From Mycobacterium sp. 852002-51057_SCH5723018 (GTDB taxonomy: Bacteria; Actinomycetota; Actinomycetes; Mycobacteriales; Mycobacteriaceae), in the NCBI RefSeq assembly GCF_001667035.1, contig NZ_LZIR01000113.1, forward strand, positions 1 to 56,304: a DNA stretch of 56,304 nt, written 5' to 3'. Shown here in pieces: positions 44,521-52,435 of this stretch. The translations under genes and the position numbers were made by a program. Below the pieces are notes generated by a model. The model saw only the letters and a list, made by a program, of their open reading frames with translations, was not told where the DNA came from and made no database searches. Position 1 is the first letter of the stretch. Every line of letters begins with the position of its first letter.

Positions 44521-44571
44521 TGGCGACCGCAAGCGCGGCGCAGCCGGGCGAAGCGGGTCGCCACTCATCGA
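44521..44571 (+). repeat. Dispersed GC-rich repeat element
   Basis: The element opens with TGGCGACC (44521-44528) and its perfect complement GGTCGCCA lies at 44556-44563, so it can fold. Its core AGCGCGGCGCAGCCGGGCGA is identical to part of the leuA 54-bp repeat. It sits between ffs and aspC. Confidence 0.8.
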
Positions 44572-44576
44572 ACATA

Positions 44577-44665
44577 GGGGACCCCGCGCACCCGACAGAG
44601 CCCATTGACCCTTGCTGCCTTCCGGCCCTGGGGGAGTTCACAGGATAGACGCCGCGCGGGGTCCT
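44577..44665 (-). ncRNA. ffs: Signal recognition particle 4.5S RNA
   Basis: On the minus strand the sequence contains the conserved SRP helix 8 core CCAGGGCCGGAAGGCAGCAA followed by GGG. Terminal bases pair: GACCCCGCGC (44580-44589, plus strand) complements GCGCGGGGTC (44654-44663). The size is about 90 nt, as for small actinobacterial SRP RNA. A -10 hexamer (TAGACT, minus strand, 44672-44677) is 6 nt upstream of the predicted 5' end. The aspC-ffs-tRNA-Ser order matches that of M. tuberculosis as I recall it. Confidence 0.9.
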
Positions 44666-44671
44666 GCGGCG

Positions 44672-44677
44672 AGTCTA
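44672..44677 (-). promoter_or_regulatory. -10 element of ffs
   Basis: The minus strand reads TAGACT here, 6 nt before the paired 5' end of the 4.5S RNA. Confidence 0.5.
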
Positions 44678-44732
44678 ATACCTGGCCGGAAGCGACTAGC
44701 CGCGGCCTTTCAGAGGGCACCGCGCACTCGGT

Positions 44733-44738
44733 TACGAT
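44733..44738 (+). promoter_or_regulatory. -10 element of tRNA-Ser
   Basis: TACGAT at 44733-44738 is 7 nt before the mature 5' end of the tRNA at 44746. A weak TTTCAG at 44708-44713 may serve as a -35. Confidence 0.5.
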
Positions 44739-44745
44739 GGCCCAC

Positions 44746-44834
44746 GGAGGATTCGCCTAGTGGCCTATGGCGCTCGCCTGGAACGCGGGTTGGGTTAATA
44801 GCCCTCGCGGGTTCAAATCCCGCATCCTCCGCCA
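44746..44834 (+). tRNA. serU: tRNA-Ser (anticodon GGA)
   Basis: The acceptor stem pairs GGAGGAT (44746-44752) with ATCCTCC (44824-44830), followed by G and an encoded CCA (44832-44834). The anticodon loop CTGGAAC is closed by CTCGC/GCGGG, giving GGA, which reads UCC and UCU. A long class II variable arm (TTGGGTTAATAGCCC region) and the T-loop GGGTTCAAATCCC are present. The total length is 89 nt. The symbol follows the M. tuberculosis gene at this position and is from memory. Confidence 0.95.
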
Positions 44835-44948
44835 TCGGTCGTACTCGGTTGGGGCGCGACCACGCACGGGGGTTGTTTGGAATCGCTGTGACCGGCCTTT
44901 AGGCTGGCTTACCAGCCAACGAGGCTCACCAGCAGCATGAGGAGGCGT

Positions 44949-45785
44949 ATGGGGCGCAAGGTCGCCATACCGTGGCACGCGCTGTTTTCGATCGCTGCCG
45001 GCTTCCTGTACTTCTTTTTCGTGCTGCCCCGCTGGCCTGAGCTGATGGGCGACACCACGCATTCGTTGGGGACGACGCTTCGGATCGTTACAGGTGCGCT
45101 GGTGGGGCTGGCCGCGCTGCCGGTGGTGTTCACCCAGCTGCGCACCCGCAAGCCGGAGCTGGGCACGCCGCAGCTGGCGCTGACCATCAGGGTCTGGTCA
45201 ATCGTGGCGCACGTGCTGGCCGGCGTGCTGATCGTCGGCACCGCGATCAGCGAGATCTGGTTCAGCCTGGATGCCGCCGGCCGCTGGTTGTTTGCGATTT
45301 ACGGCGCCGCCGCCGCGATCGGTGTGCTCGGTTTCTTCGCGTTTTATCTGTCGTTTGTCGCCGAGTTGCCGCCGCCACCGCCGAAACCGATCAAGGCCAA
45401 GAAGCCCAAGCGGCGACGTCTGCGCCGCAAGAACGCCGACGAGGCAACCGCCGAAGAGACCGAAGACGCCGAAGCCGAAGACGCCGAAGCCACCGAAGCC
45501 GAGGACACCGAAGCCGCCGAGGCCGAAGAGTCCGAAGACGCCGGCGAACCGGAGACCGAAGAAGCCCAAGAGCCGGAGCAGGAGGAAGAACCTACCGAAA
45601 CCGCCGTCGAGCCCGTGGCGGAAGCCGAACCGGTCGCCAAGGAAGCTGAGCAAACCCCCGAGGAGCAAGACACCAAGGCCGCCGAAGAGGCTGGGGGCGG
45701 CCTGCGCAACCGCCGACCGACGGGCAAGGGCTCGCACCGGATGCGGCGCAGGCGCACCCGCGGCGGCGTCGCGCTCGACGAATAA
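44949..45785 (+). CDS. lucA: LucA-like membrane protein with long acidic tail (Rv3723-like)
   Basis: In M. tuberculosis LucA coordinates fatty acid and cholesterol uptake by stabilising Mce1 and Mce4 transporters. I chose the ATG at 44949, directly after AGGAGG; an ATG at 44937 is an alternative. The 278-residue protein has about four membrane helices in the first 140 residues (ALFSIAAGFLYFFFVLPRW, IVAHVLAGVLIVGTAI, LFAIYGAAAAIGVLGFFAFY). A basic patch (KAKKPKRRRLRRK) and then ~80 residues of Glu/Ala/Asp/Thr repeats follow, and a basic C-terminus (SHRMRRRRTRGG) ends it. The acidic tail seems longer than in M. tuberculosis. Confidence 0.88.
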   Translation: MGRKVAIPWHALFSIAAGFLYFFFVLPRWPELMGDTTHSLGTTLRIVTGALVGLAALPVVFTQLRTRKPELGTPQLALTIRVWSIVAHVLAGVLIVGTAISEIWFSLDAAGRWLFAIYGAAAAIGVLGFFAFYLSFVAELPPPPPKPIKAKKPKRRRLRRKNADEATAEETEDAEAEDAEATEAEDTEAAEAEESEDAGEPETEEAQEPEQEEEPTETAVEPVAEAEPVAKEAEQTPEEQDTKAAEEAGGGLRNRRPTGKGSHRMRRRRTRGGVALDE

Positions 45786-45792
45786 GCCAGCC

Positions 45793-46533
45793 TCAGCGGC
45801 GCCGCAGGCCCTCGACGTACGTCGCGAGGCGCTGCTGGGTCTCGTCGGCGCCCCACAGCTGGCGGACCTCGGCGTCGACCGGGCCGGCCTCGCGCATCCG
45901 CGCCAGAGTGGGGGCCCGCAGCTGGGCCTTCGTGTGGCGGTAGGCGTCGACGGGGATCTCGCCGAGCTCGGACGCCTCCGCCACCGCCGCCTCGATGAGA
46001 TCCTCGGCGACGACGCGGTGGGCCAGCCCGTTGGCGACGGCGTCGGCCCCCCGGTACACGCGGCCGCCGAGCAATGCGTCCTCGGCGCGGTCTCCGCACG
46101 CGTAGCGCATCACCTCGAGCGCGGCGACCGGGAACGGCACCCCGACGCGGACCTCGGACGCCCCGATCTGCGCCTCGGGGCTGATCAGCCGGCGGTCGCA
46201 GGCGCAGGCCAGGACGCACCCGCCCGCGATGGCGGCGCCGTTGATCGCGGCCACTGTCGGCCCCGGGTAGCAGAACATCGCCTCGAGCGCCTCGGATAGC
46301 GCCGGGACCAGGCGGTCGGTGTAGTCCGCGCCGCCGTCGACCACCCGGTTGAGGTCGACCCCGGCGCTGAATACCTTCCCGGTGCCGGTCACAACGAGTG
46401 CGTCTCCGCCGGAGTGCCGCAGCTCGCCGAGCGCGCCCGCCAGCTCTTCCAGCAGCTCGACGTCGAGGGCGTTGACGCGCCCCGACGAAAGGGTCAGCAC
46501 CCGCACCGGCGCGACGGACTCGATCTCAATCAC
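45793..46533 (-). CDS. Enoyl-CoA hydratase/isomerase family protein
   Basis: The 246-residue crotonase-fold protein starts at a GTG overlapping the upstream stop by 4 nt. It has the CoA-binding VFSAGVDLNRVVDGG and the oxyanion-hole segment AINGAAIAGGCVLACACDRRL. The catalytic pair of glutamates of true hydratases is not obvious: one acidic position falls in SEVRVGVPFP. The reaction may therefore be isomerisation or something else. It is convergent with lucA across 7 bp. Confidence 0.9.
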   Translation of the reverse strand: MIEIESVAPVRVLTLSSGRVNALDVELLEELAGALGELRHSGGDALVVTGTGKVFSAGVDLNRVVDGGADYTDRLVPALSEALEAMFCYPGPTVAAINGAAIAGGCVLACACDRRLISPEAQIGASEVRVGVPFPVAALEVMRYACGDRAEDALLGGRVYRGADAVANGLAHRVVAEDLIEAAVAEASELGEIPVDAYRHTKAQLRAPTLARMREAGPVDAEVRQLWGADETQQRLATYVEGLRRR

Positions 46534-46904
46534 GATGACACGATAACGACGGGGATGTCGGTGTTCTCATCGGTGTGATAGCTCGCGCACACCCGGTGGT
46601 AGCCGTCGGCGACCTGCAGCGGGACACCCGTGGTGAAGTCGCCGCGCACCAGCAGGATCGGGGACAGCGGTTGGCCCTTTTCGATCTTGGACAGATCCGC
46701 CGCGACGTGAGGGTTGTCGACGGGCAACAGGCTCAGCTGCGCCGCCCGCAGAATGTCTTTGGCCTTCTTGTACTTGATCGCGCCGGTCTTCAACTTCTTC
46801 GTCAACTTGGCGACGGACTTCGCGTTCGCGAGCAAAGCAAGGTAGTCGGCGGCCGCTGGAAAGTCGTGGGCCTCAGGCTTTTCCAACCACGTCACGCCTG
46901 TCAT
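46530..46904 (-). CDS. ParB/sulfiredoxin-fold-like hypothetical protein
   Basis: The 124-residue protein has a Lys-rich helical N-terminal half (AKLTKKLKTGAIKYKKAKDI). Its C-terminal half (QPLSPILLVRGDFTTGVPLQ, then VADGYHRVCASYHTDENTDIP) has the G-x-HR motif of ParB-N/Srx-like folds. Such domains can hydrolyse nucleotides or bind DNA, but the ParB GERR motif and an HTH are absent. It overlaps the enoyl-CoA hydratase gene by 4 nt. I do not recognise a named family. Confidence 0.75.
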   Translation of the reverse strand: MTGVTWLEKPEAHDFPAAADYLALLANAKSVAKLTKKLKTGAIKYKKAKDILRAAQLSLLPVDNPHVAADLSKIEKGQPLSPILLVRGDFTTGVPLQVADGYHRVCASYHTDENTDIPVVIVSS

Positions 46905-47041
46905 CGCGCATCTCCCTTCCTGGGCCGATGTCGACGCAGCCTACCGGGTCGACGCCGAAATTGGGATCGGTAGCGGCCGGACACGTCTGTACTTGCGCCA
47001 TGGCGACGCCACTGGGGCGGCGCATGACGGAAGGAACTGCT

Positions 47042-47524
47042 GTGAAACGTCTTCTCGCGGCTGCGATTGGAACCCTGGGCGCCGCATCGGTGCTGGTGGG
47101 CTGCTCTAGCGGCGGCCACACGGCCGGCCCGGCGTCGAGCGGGGCGCCCAGCGTCGCCAACGGCGGCGGGGCGCAAGTAAAGGTGGCAGGCGCCGACCTG
47201 GCGGGCCTGGACCCGGCCTCGGTGACCTGCGTCCGGACCGGCGGCAAGATCGACATCGGCAGCGGATCGGCCGCCGGTGGCCGGCAGGCGCTCGCCGTCG
47301 TGATGACCGACGAGCCCACCCCGAAGGTCGAGTCGCTGGCGATGGTTGTCGACGGCAACGCCTTATCGGTCGCGAACGGCATGGGCGGGAAGGTCGGCTC
47401 GGCCAACGTGGCGGTGGACGGCAAGACCTACACCATCACCGGTCAGGCTCAGGGCGCCGACATGAAGAACCCGATGGCCGGAATGGTCACCAAAGATTTC
47501 AACATCAAGGTGACGTGCGGCTGA
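47042..47524 (+). CDS. LpqH-like (19 kDa antigen family) lipoprotein
   Basis: I chose the GTG at 47042 after GGAAGGAA. The 160-residue protein has a lipoprotein signal (VKRLLAAAIGTLGAASVLVGC) with lipobox LVGC and C21 as the lipidated residue. The mature part (GGAQVKVAGADLAGLDPASV, then TCVRTGGKIDIGSG...FNIKVTCG) follows the LpqH fold with two cysteines. It is exposed on the cell envelope. The length is close to that of LpqH (159). Confidence 0.88.
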   Translation: MKRLLAAAIGTLGAASVLVGCSSGGHTAGPASSGAPSVANGGGAQVKVAGADLAGLDPASVTCVRTGGKIDIGSGSAAGGRQALAVVMTDEPTPKVESLAMVVDGNALSVANGMGGKVGSANVAVDGKTYTITGQAQGADMKNPMAGMVTKDFNIKVTCG

Positions 47525-47614
47525 TCGACCGGACGCCGGGCGGCGGACGCCCCCTCACCCACGCGTCCGCCGCTCCGGGCCGCGGCTGCTCGCCACGTCC
47601 CCGGGGGCGGACTT

Positions 47615-47620
47615 ATGATG
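47615..47620 (+). promoter_or_regulatory. Leaderless-type -10 element of the TPR-CHAT unit
   Basis: TATGAT at 47615-47620 ends 5 nt before the GTG at 47626. It is a strong match to the mycobacterial -10 and puts the transcript start at about the first codon. Confidence 0.6.
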
Positions 47621-47625
47621 CAGCC

Positions 47626-49365
47626 GTGTCGATCCCCGGCGAATTGGAGAACGCCCGCCGGTTGGCGTTTGCCGCCGACGAAATGCGGGCTCGGGACTTG
47701 CTGCTGTCCCTGGTGCCGGCAATCGAGCGCGAAGATCGAGACGACTTGATGCTGGAGGTGCTTGCGCAGCTCGGCGAGATCTACCTCGCCCGCGGCGCGA
47801 ATGACGGGGTGCGCGAGTCCATCCGGCGCATCCGCGACTGCCTGGCCAGCTATTCGGCGATCGCCGCCGGCACGATGCCGCAAGCCGCCGAACAGGTGCG
47901 CATTTCCGGCGCCGAGGTAGCGCACATGATCCGCCGCTATACGCGACGAGCGCAGTTCCTGGAGGCCGGGCTGGCCGCGGCCTTGGGTGATCACGAGGAT
48001 GCCGCGGTGAAGCTGGCGGCGTTGTGTGACGGACGCGGTGAAGAGGACGACGCAGAGCTCGCCGACGAACACGCATACCTGCGCACCTATGCCGAAACAC
48101 TGTGCGCCGCCGCGCTTTGCGACGACGACTTGCACATGGAATCGGTTCCGCTGTGGGAGCGGGTGCTCGACGGAATGGACCATCACCGAAACGGCAGCCC
48201 GTTCGCCGACCACCTCTTGGTAGAAGCGGCCACCGCATACGGCAGGTTCTGCGTGGAGACCGGCCGATTGTCCGAAGCCGAGCCCTGGTTGCGCCGCGCG
48301 GAGGCCCGCGCACAGGCGAATAAATGGGAGCTGGCCGCCGCCAGAACGCAATTGGAGCGCGCGGCAGCTTCCTGGTTGGTGGGTGACCATGCGACAACCG
48401 AGCAACTGACCTCGGCGGCCTATCCCGTCATCGCTCGATACGACCGGGCGCACGACGTGGCACGCTGCTGGCTGTACATGGGGCTCACCCGCCTGGCATC
48501 CGGTGCACTGGAGGCCGCCGACGAGTGCTGGGAGCACGCCGAGCGGCACTGGCGTGACTTGGGAAAGCCATTGCACCTGCACCGTATCTTGTTGCAGCGC
48601 AGCTGGGTTGCAATTTTTTGGAGCCGCTTCGACGACGCGGTCGAGCTGATCGCCCAGGCTCGGGAACTACTCGATTCCTCGCCACGCAGCAGCTGGCTGC
48701 AGTACGCGCGGCTCGACAATCACCTTGGCACCGTCTGGCGCGCCGACGCCTTGGCGGACCTAGGGTTTGACAGTTCGGGCGATCCCGACGAGACGCTGCA
48801 GGAAACCGAGGCGCGCCAGGCCGAAGGACTCGGCATCCTGCACGGGGAGGTCGGCACGCCGCAGTACTGGCGCGGTATGGCCAAGCTCGAACAGGCCGCC
48901 GAGCTCAAGGTGCCGGCCGCGCTGGCGGTCGACTCGGTGCGGTATTCGATCGCCGACGCTGAAGCGAGATCACGGTGGGCGACAAGCATTTCGGCACCCA
49001 TGCTGGCCGGCGCCTTCGCCGTCGCCTGGGAATGGGAGAATACCCCACTGGTCAGCGAGTTGGTCGAATACCACAGCGCACGAGGTACTTTCGACAAGGA
49101 TACGCAGCGGCCTCAGATCGGCGAATGGGCGTCCACGGGTACCTCCACCGTGCTCATCGACACCAACGCGGAACCGGTCACGGCGCTGGCCGCGGCCGGG
49201 CCGTCGGCGGGTGCCGGCCCCTCCCTGACGCGGCTCGGGCCATTGCCACCGTTACAGATGCAGCCCGACAGCCCGCCGATCATGAGTCACTATCGCGCAC
49301 TGGCTTTGCAGCGCTACGGCCGCGACGTCACCGCCGCAGAGCCGGCCTGGTCGACTTGGCCATGA
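47626..49365 (+). CDS. TPR-repeat protein paired with CHAT protease
   Basis: I chose the GTG at 47626 (SIPGELENARRLAFAADEMR) because it sits right after a leaderless -10; the frame is open further upstream without protein-like sequence. The 579-residue protein is almost entirely helical with TPR-like pairs over residues ~5-450, for example LMLEVLAQLGEIYLARGAND, LVEAATAYGRFCVETGRLSE, and CWLYMGLTRLASGALEAADE. The last ~90 residues are Pro/Ala-rich with a C-terminal helix (SHYRALALQRYGRDV). No enzyme motif is seen. It overlaps the CHAT gene by 4 nt, so it is the likely sensor or scaffold of the protease. Confidence 0.82.
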   Translation: MSIPGELENARRLAFAADEMRARDLLLSLVPAIEREDRDDLMLEVLAQLGEIYLARGANDGVRESIRRIRDCLASYSAIAAGTMPQAAEQVRISGAEVAHMIRRYTRRAQFLEAGLAAALGDHEDAAVKLAALCDGRGEEDDAELADEHAYLRTYAETLCAAALCDDDLHMESVPLWERVLDGMDHHRNGSPFADHLLVEAATAYGRFCVETGRLSEAEPWLRRAEARAQANKWELAAARTQLERAAASWLVGDHATTEQLTSAAYPVIARYDRAHDVARCWLYMGLTRLASGALEAADECWEHAERHWRDLGKPLHLHRILLQRSWVAIFWSRFDDAVELIAQARELLDSSPRSSWLQYARLDNHLGTVWRADALADLGFDSSGDPDETLQETEARQAEGLGILHGEVGTPQYWRGMAKLEQAAELKVPAALAVDSVRYSIADAEARSRWATSISAPMLAGAFAVAWEWENTPLVSELVEYHSARGTFDKDTQRPQIGEWASTGTSTVLIDTNAEPVTALAAAGPSAGAGPSLTRLGPLPPLQMQPDSPPIMSHYRALALQRYGRDVTAAEPAWSTWP

Positions 49366-50717
49366 GCGAGCCGGCCCGGCTTACCCTGGTCCTGCGGTTC
49401 GCCGACGTCGGGATCGCCACCTACGGCAGCCTGCGGATCGTCGGTCAGCCGTCGAGGACCGCCACCTGGGTGGTGGAGGAACCGATCCTGCTCGCGGCCT
49501 TGCAAGAGCTGACCGACGCCTTACCCGAGCCGCACGGCACCGAGAGCCGGCGCGACGCCATCGAGCGGGCGCTGGCCACGGGACCTTTCGCGGCCGCCAA
49601 TACCGAACTCACGCTCGCCTACATCCTGGGCGTGCTGCTGATCGGTCCAGTTGGATGGCAGCTGCTGCAGGAGTGCGTAACATCACCGCGTGCAACGCTG
49701 TTCGTGTCCCCCAGCGCTCGGCTCGCACGCGTCCCGTGGGGGTTGCTGGCAGTGCCGAAGTCGGGGCCAAGCAAAGAAGAATTAGTGCGCGCCCGCCAGG
49801 AGGCCATCACGACGAGCGGTAGGACGGCCGCCCGGATCCCCTGGCAACTAACGGATATCAACGACCACACCGATGGCCATCGGTTGATGGAATTGGTCGA
49901 CGTGCTGATGGCGGTGCCGCCCAACATCGTCCATTCGCCGAGGGCGCCGGCCGGCTGGGATGACAGGTGCGACGGCCCGCCCGCGCTCGTCCTCGACCCC
50001 CGGGTGCCCGGCCAGCGGCCCGACTCCGCGCTCGGCTCGGTGCTCGGCCGGCCCTTACCGGAAAACCCACTGGCGCAACACTTCGCCGAGCTGATGCAGG
50101 GCCGCCCGGTGCTGCCCCGTGTCAACGCGGCGGTTGAGTTGTTCCGCCGCCAGGACGCCGATCGCATCTGGCTGGCCAAGCTCCTCGCACAAAAGCCGAG
50201 CCGGCTGATGTACGTCGGACACGCCAGCTCGGCAGAGGGCCATTCGGCCGACGGGGCGGCCCTTCACCTGGCCTGCCCGGCGACGATCCCGGGAGGTGCG
50301 GACGCGATCGGGGAGCACCGCCCGTTGACCGCGTCGGACCTGATGTCGCTGCAATTGCCGATGCCGCCGCGGGCGGCCCTGCTGGCCTGCGGATCGGGCG
50401 GGGACTATCGGTTCGACGAGGCGACCGGTCTGGTGGCAGCGATGATTCTGGGCGGCGCGCAGGTGGTGACCGCGACCTTGTGGTCGCTGCCCACCACGGC
50501 GGCCTACCGGCAGTTCGCGGCGGCGACCGACGCGCCGCCCGACCCGATGGCCGATCTCGTCATCGCCGTGGATCGCGCGCACGAAGCCGCCGACGCGGGG
50601 TGCGCGGTGAATCGATGGCAGCGAGCGCAGATGCGGCGCTGGCGCGATGGCGACGTCACCGCGAGCCCGCTATATTGGGGCGCGCTCGTTACTTTCGCCG
50701 TGGACGGCGCCAGGTAG
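49362..50717 (+). CDS. CHAT-domain cysteine protease
   Basis: The 451-residue protein begins at an ATG inside the TPR stop. Residues ~105-451 form a caspase-like CHAT domain. They include the entry motif RLARVPWGLLA, catalytic H287 in RLMYVGHASSAEG, and catalytic C343 in AALLACGSGGDYRFDEATGL. ILGGAQVVTATLWSLP and SPLYWGALVTF follow. Both catalytic residues are intact, so an active protease is expected. No signal peptide or membrane segment is present. In TPR-CHAT systems elsewhere TPR and CHAT are often in one chain or in complexes; here they are split. It is convergent with the small gene at 50721-51032. Confidence 0.92.
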   Translation: MSEPARLTLVLRFADVGIATYGSLRIVGQPSRTATWVVEEPILLAALQELTDALPEPHGTESRRDAIERALATGPFAAANTELTLAYILGVLLIGPVGWQLLQECVTSPRATLFVSPSARLARVPWGLLAVPKSGPSKEELVRARQEAITTSGRTAARIPWQLTDINDHTDGHRLMELVDVLMAVPPNIVHSPRAPAGWDDRCDGPPALVLDPRVPGQRPDSALGSVLGRPLPENPLAQHFAELMQGRPVLPRVNAAVELFRRQDADRIWLAKLLAQKPSRLMYVGHASSAEGHSADGAALHLACPATIPGGADAIGEHRPLTASDLMSLQLPMPPRAALLACGSGGDYRFDEATGLVAAMILGGAQVVTATLWSLPTTAAYRQFAAATDAPPDPMADLVIAVDRAHEAADAGCAVNRWQRAQMRRWRDGDVTASPLYWGALVTFAVDGAR

Positions 50718-50720
50718 CGC

Positions 50721-51032
50721 TCAGACCGACGCCAGCCAGGACGCGTGGACGGCGAGCACATCGTCGGGCAGCGAAAGCTCTTCGCGGGCAGCGGGATCGA
50801 ACGCCACCAGGACGACCAGGCCCGGGCGCAGCATCGCCACGTCTGTCTCGCCGTCACAGGGCGCCAACTTGCCGATGAACGTCTCACCCGATACCGCCAC
50901 GACCTCGATGAAAATCTGACGCTCGGCGGCCGTGCGGACGGTGCCGACCCCGACGGTACGTCCCACCGCGTTCCGACGCCGGTTCAACGCGGACCGGCCG
51001 GCCCGCGACAGCTGCCCGATTAGCTTCTTCAT
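50721..51032 (-). CDS. Small basic/beta-rich hypothetical protein inside the CHAT locus
   Basis: I chose the ATG at 51032 (MKKLIGQLSRAGRSALNRRR), giving 103 residues. A basic N-terminal helix is followed by predicted strands: VGRTVGVGTVRTAAERQIFI, then EVVAVSGETFIGKL, then LRPGLVVLVAFDP. It ends DDVLAVHASWLASV and could be a small beta-barrel such as an OB or SH3 type. It is on the opposite strand, 3 bp from the CHAT stop and 83 bp from the next plus-strand gene. It may regulate or shield the locus; I do not know its family. Confidence 0.6.
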   Translation of the reverse strand: MKKLIGQLSRAGRSALNRRRNAVGRTVGVGTVRTAAERQIFIEVVAVSGETFIGKLAPCDGETDVAMLRPGLVVLVAFDPAAREELSLPDDVLAVHASWLASV

Positions 51033-51103
51033 GCCACCAGGCTCTCGTCCCCGGCCGGCTACCGAACCCAACTTTTCGGCTGCCGATATTTTTCCAATGC
51101 CCC

Positions 51104-51109
51104 TATCCT
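51104..51109 (+). promoter_or_regulatory. Leaderless-type -10 element of the second CHAT-locus unit
   Basis: TATCCT at 51104-51109 ends 6 nt before the ATG at 51116. The 83-bp gap must also carry the promoter of the divergent small gene. Confidence 0.5.
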
Positions 51110-51115
51110 GTCCAG

Positions 51116-52435
51116 ATGAGCGCGGATTCGCAGGTCGCGACCGTCGCCGTCGTGGGCCACCCACGCCGGTCGGTGATCGAGGCGGCGTGGCGGGCGATCG
51201 GCCCCGGCGTCGAGGTGCTCAGCAGCGACGACGGCGGCCCGCTCAGCCGCACCGTCAAACGCATCATCGACCCGTTGGTGCTGCGGCTGCGATCCAACCC
51301 GCAGTATTCGGCGCCCGTCGTCGCAGCCGAAACGGCGGCCGCAATGCACGAACTTATCGTCGCAAATGCGCACGAATTGCGTTCCGCCGCGACGTGGTTC
51401 GAGACGCTGAAGCTCGAGCGCCGCAGACAGCGGATTCGCAGCGGGAACGCGCAGGAACTGTACTTCCCGGTGTGCTTCGAGCTTGCCGTGACGAAAGGCC
51501 CACCGGCGCCGCAGGATCGCGAGACCGCGGCGGCGGTGCTCGCCGATATTCACCAGGGCCGCGACCGCACCGCGATCGAGGTGCTGCACCGATACGTGGC
51601 GGACCCCGACGTCGTCGCCGGGCTCGCCGATCAGCTCGACCGCAGCTGGGGCGACGTGCGGCCGGACGAAGCCGTCAGCGGCCCGTTCATGGCCGAGCTC
51701 GGCACGGTGCTCGGGCCCGCCAGCAGCCATCGCGCGTCGGAAGCCCGGCAGCGAACGTGGAAGGCCGTGATCGCCGATGCGACACCGTACAACCTGGGCG
51801 CTCTGGCCCGCATCGAAACCGCCGAGCTGCCCTGGTCGATCGTCGCGCTCGGCCTGAGTTCGGTTGAGCCGCAACGTGCGCCGAAGATCTCCGGTGGCAC
51901 GGACAGCGATCGTCCGCTCGACCGCAGCGTGGTTGACCGGGTGCGTGCGACGCTGCGGCGCGCGCTGGACCGCGACGCGTTGCCCGATATCCCGCTGCTG
52001 TGCGAGGAGGAAGTCGACCGGGCCTGCGCGCCGTGGGGGCTGCTGTCCGAAGACAAACAGGCCACGCTGGTGGCCGGCATCGAGGTGGCGGTCGAGCTGT
52101 CACCGCTGGACCCGACCGTCGCCAACCGCTACGCGTTGGCTGCGCAAATCCAGGCCCGGCTGCGCAAGGAGGCATACGTGCTGCACGCCCGGCGCTATCT
52201 GGCCGAGGGCGGCCCAATCCATCCGCGCCAACGGCAAGTGGTCGACGACCTCACCGCCTACGCACAGCCGTACCTGAGCCGGCTGTGGGCGCGCCTGCAC
52301 GGCCGCGACGTCTGGCAGGAGCCCTGCGACGACGTCGACGAGGTCCGGTCCCTGCTGGAGGGGGTCGCCCGGTCGGTGAGCCTGGATCACCGGCAACGGA
52401 TCAAGGCGATGCTGGAATTGCAGGTGGCCGGGTGA
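51116..52435 (+). CDS. Unrecognised 439-residue protein of the CHAT locus
   Basis: I do not recognise a family. The N-terminus (SQVATVAVVGHPRRSVIEAA) begins with a strand-loop-helix that looks nucleotide-binding, but it has no GxxxxGK[ST] P-loop. The rest is mostly helical and Arg/Ala/Asp-rich (TWFETLKLERRRQRIRSG, LRRALDRDALPDIPLL). It ends with ~110 residues of helices containing many Arg and Glu. There is no signal peptide or membrane segment. The stop overlaps the next start by 4 nt (GTGA). Its position just past TPR-CHAT suggests a substrate, effector or regulator of the protease. Confidence 0.7.
   Translation: MSADSQVATVAVVGHPRRSVIEAAWRAIGPGVEVLSSDDGGPLSRTVKRIIDPLVLRLRSNPQYSAPVVAAETAAAMHELIVANAHELRSAATWFETLKLERRRQRIRSGNAQELYFPVCFELAVTKGPPAPQDRETAAAVLADIHQGRDRTAIEVLHRYVADPDVVAGLADQLDRSWGDVRPDEAVSGPFMAELGTVLGPASSHRASEARQRTWKAVIADATPYNLGALARIETAELPWSIVALGLSSVEPQRAPKISGGTDSDRPLDRSVVDRVRATLRRALDRDALPDIPLLCEEEVDRACAPWGLLSEDKQATLVAGIEVAVELSPLDPTVANRYALAAQIQARLRKEAYVLHARRYLAEGGPIHPRQRQVVDDLTAYAQPYLSRLWARLHGRDVWQEPCDDVDEVRSLLEGVARSVSLDHRQRIKAMLELQVAG

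Noticed and set aside
42242..44608. A 788-codon open frame on the plus strand opposite dnaX and aspC
   Set aside because: It is antisense to two well-supported genes, its translation is low-complexity Arg/Gly/Asp/Val without any domain, and long empty frames are common at this GC content.
51116..51200. Start of the 439-residue protein considered as a GTPase/ATPase P-loop
   Set aside because: The VAVVGHPRRSVIEAA segment lacks the GxxxxGK[ST] signature and no Walker B or NKxD motif follows.
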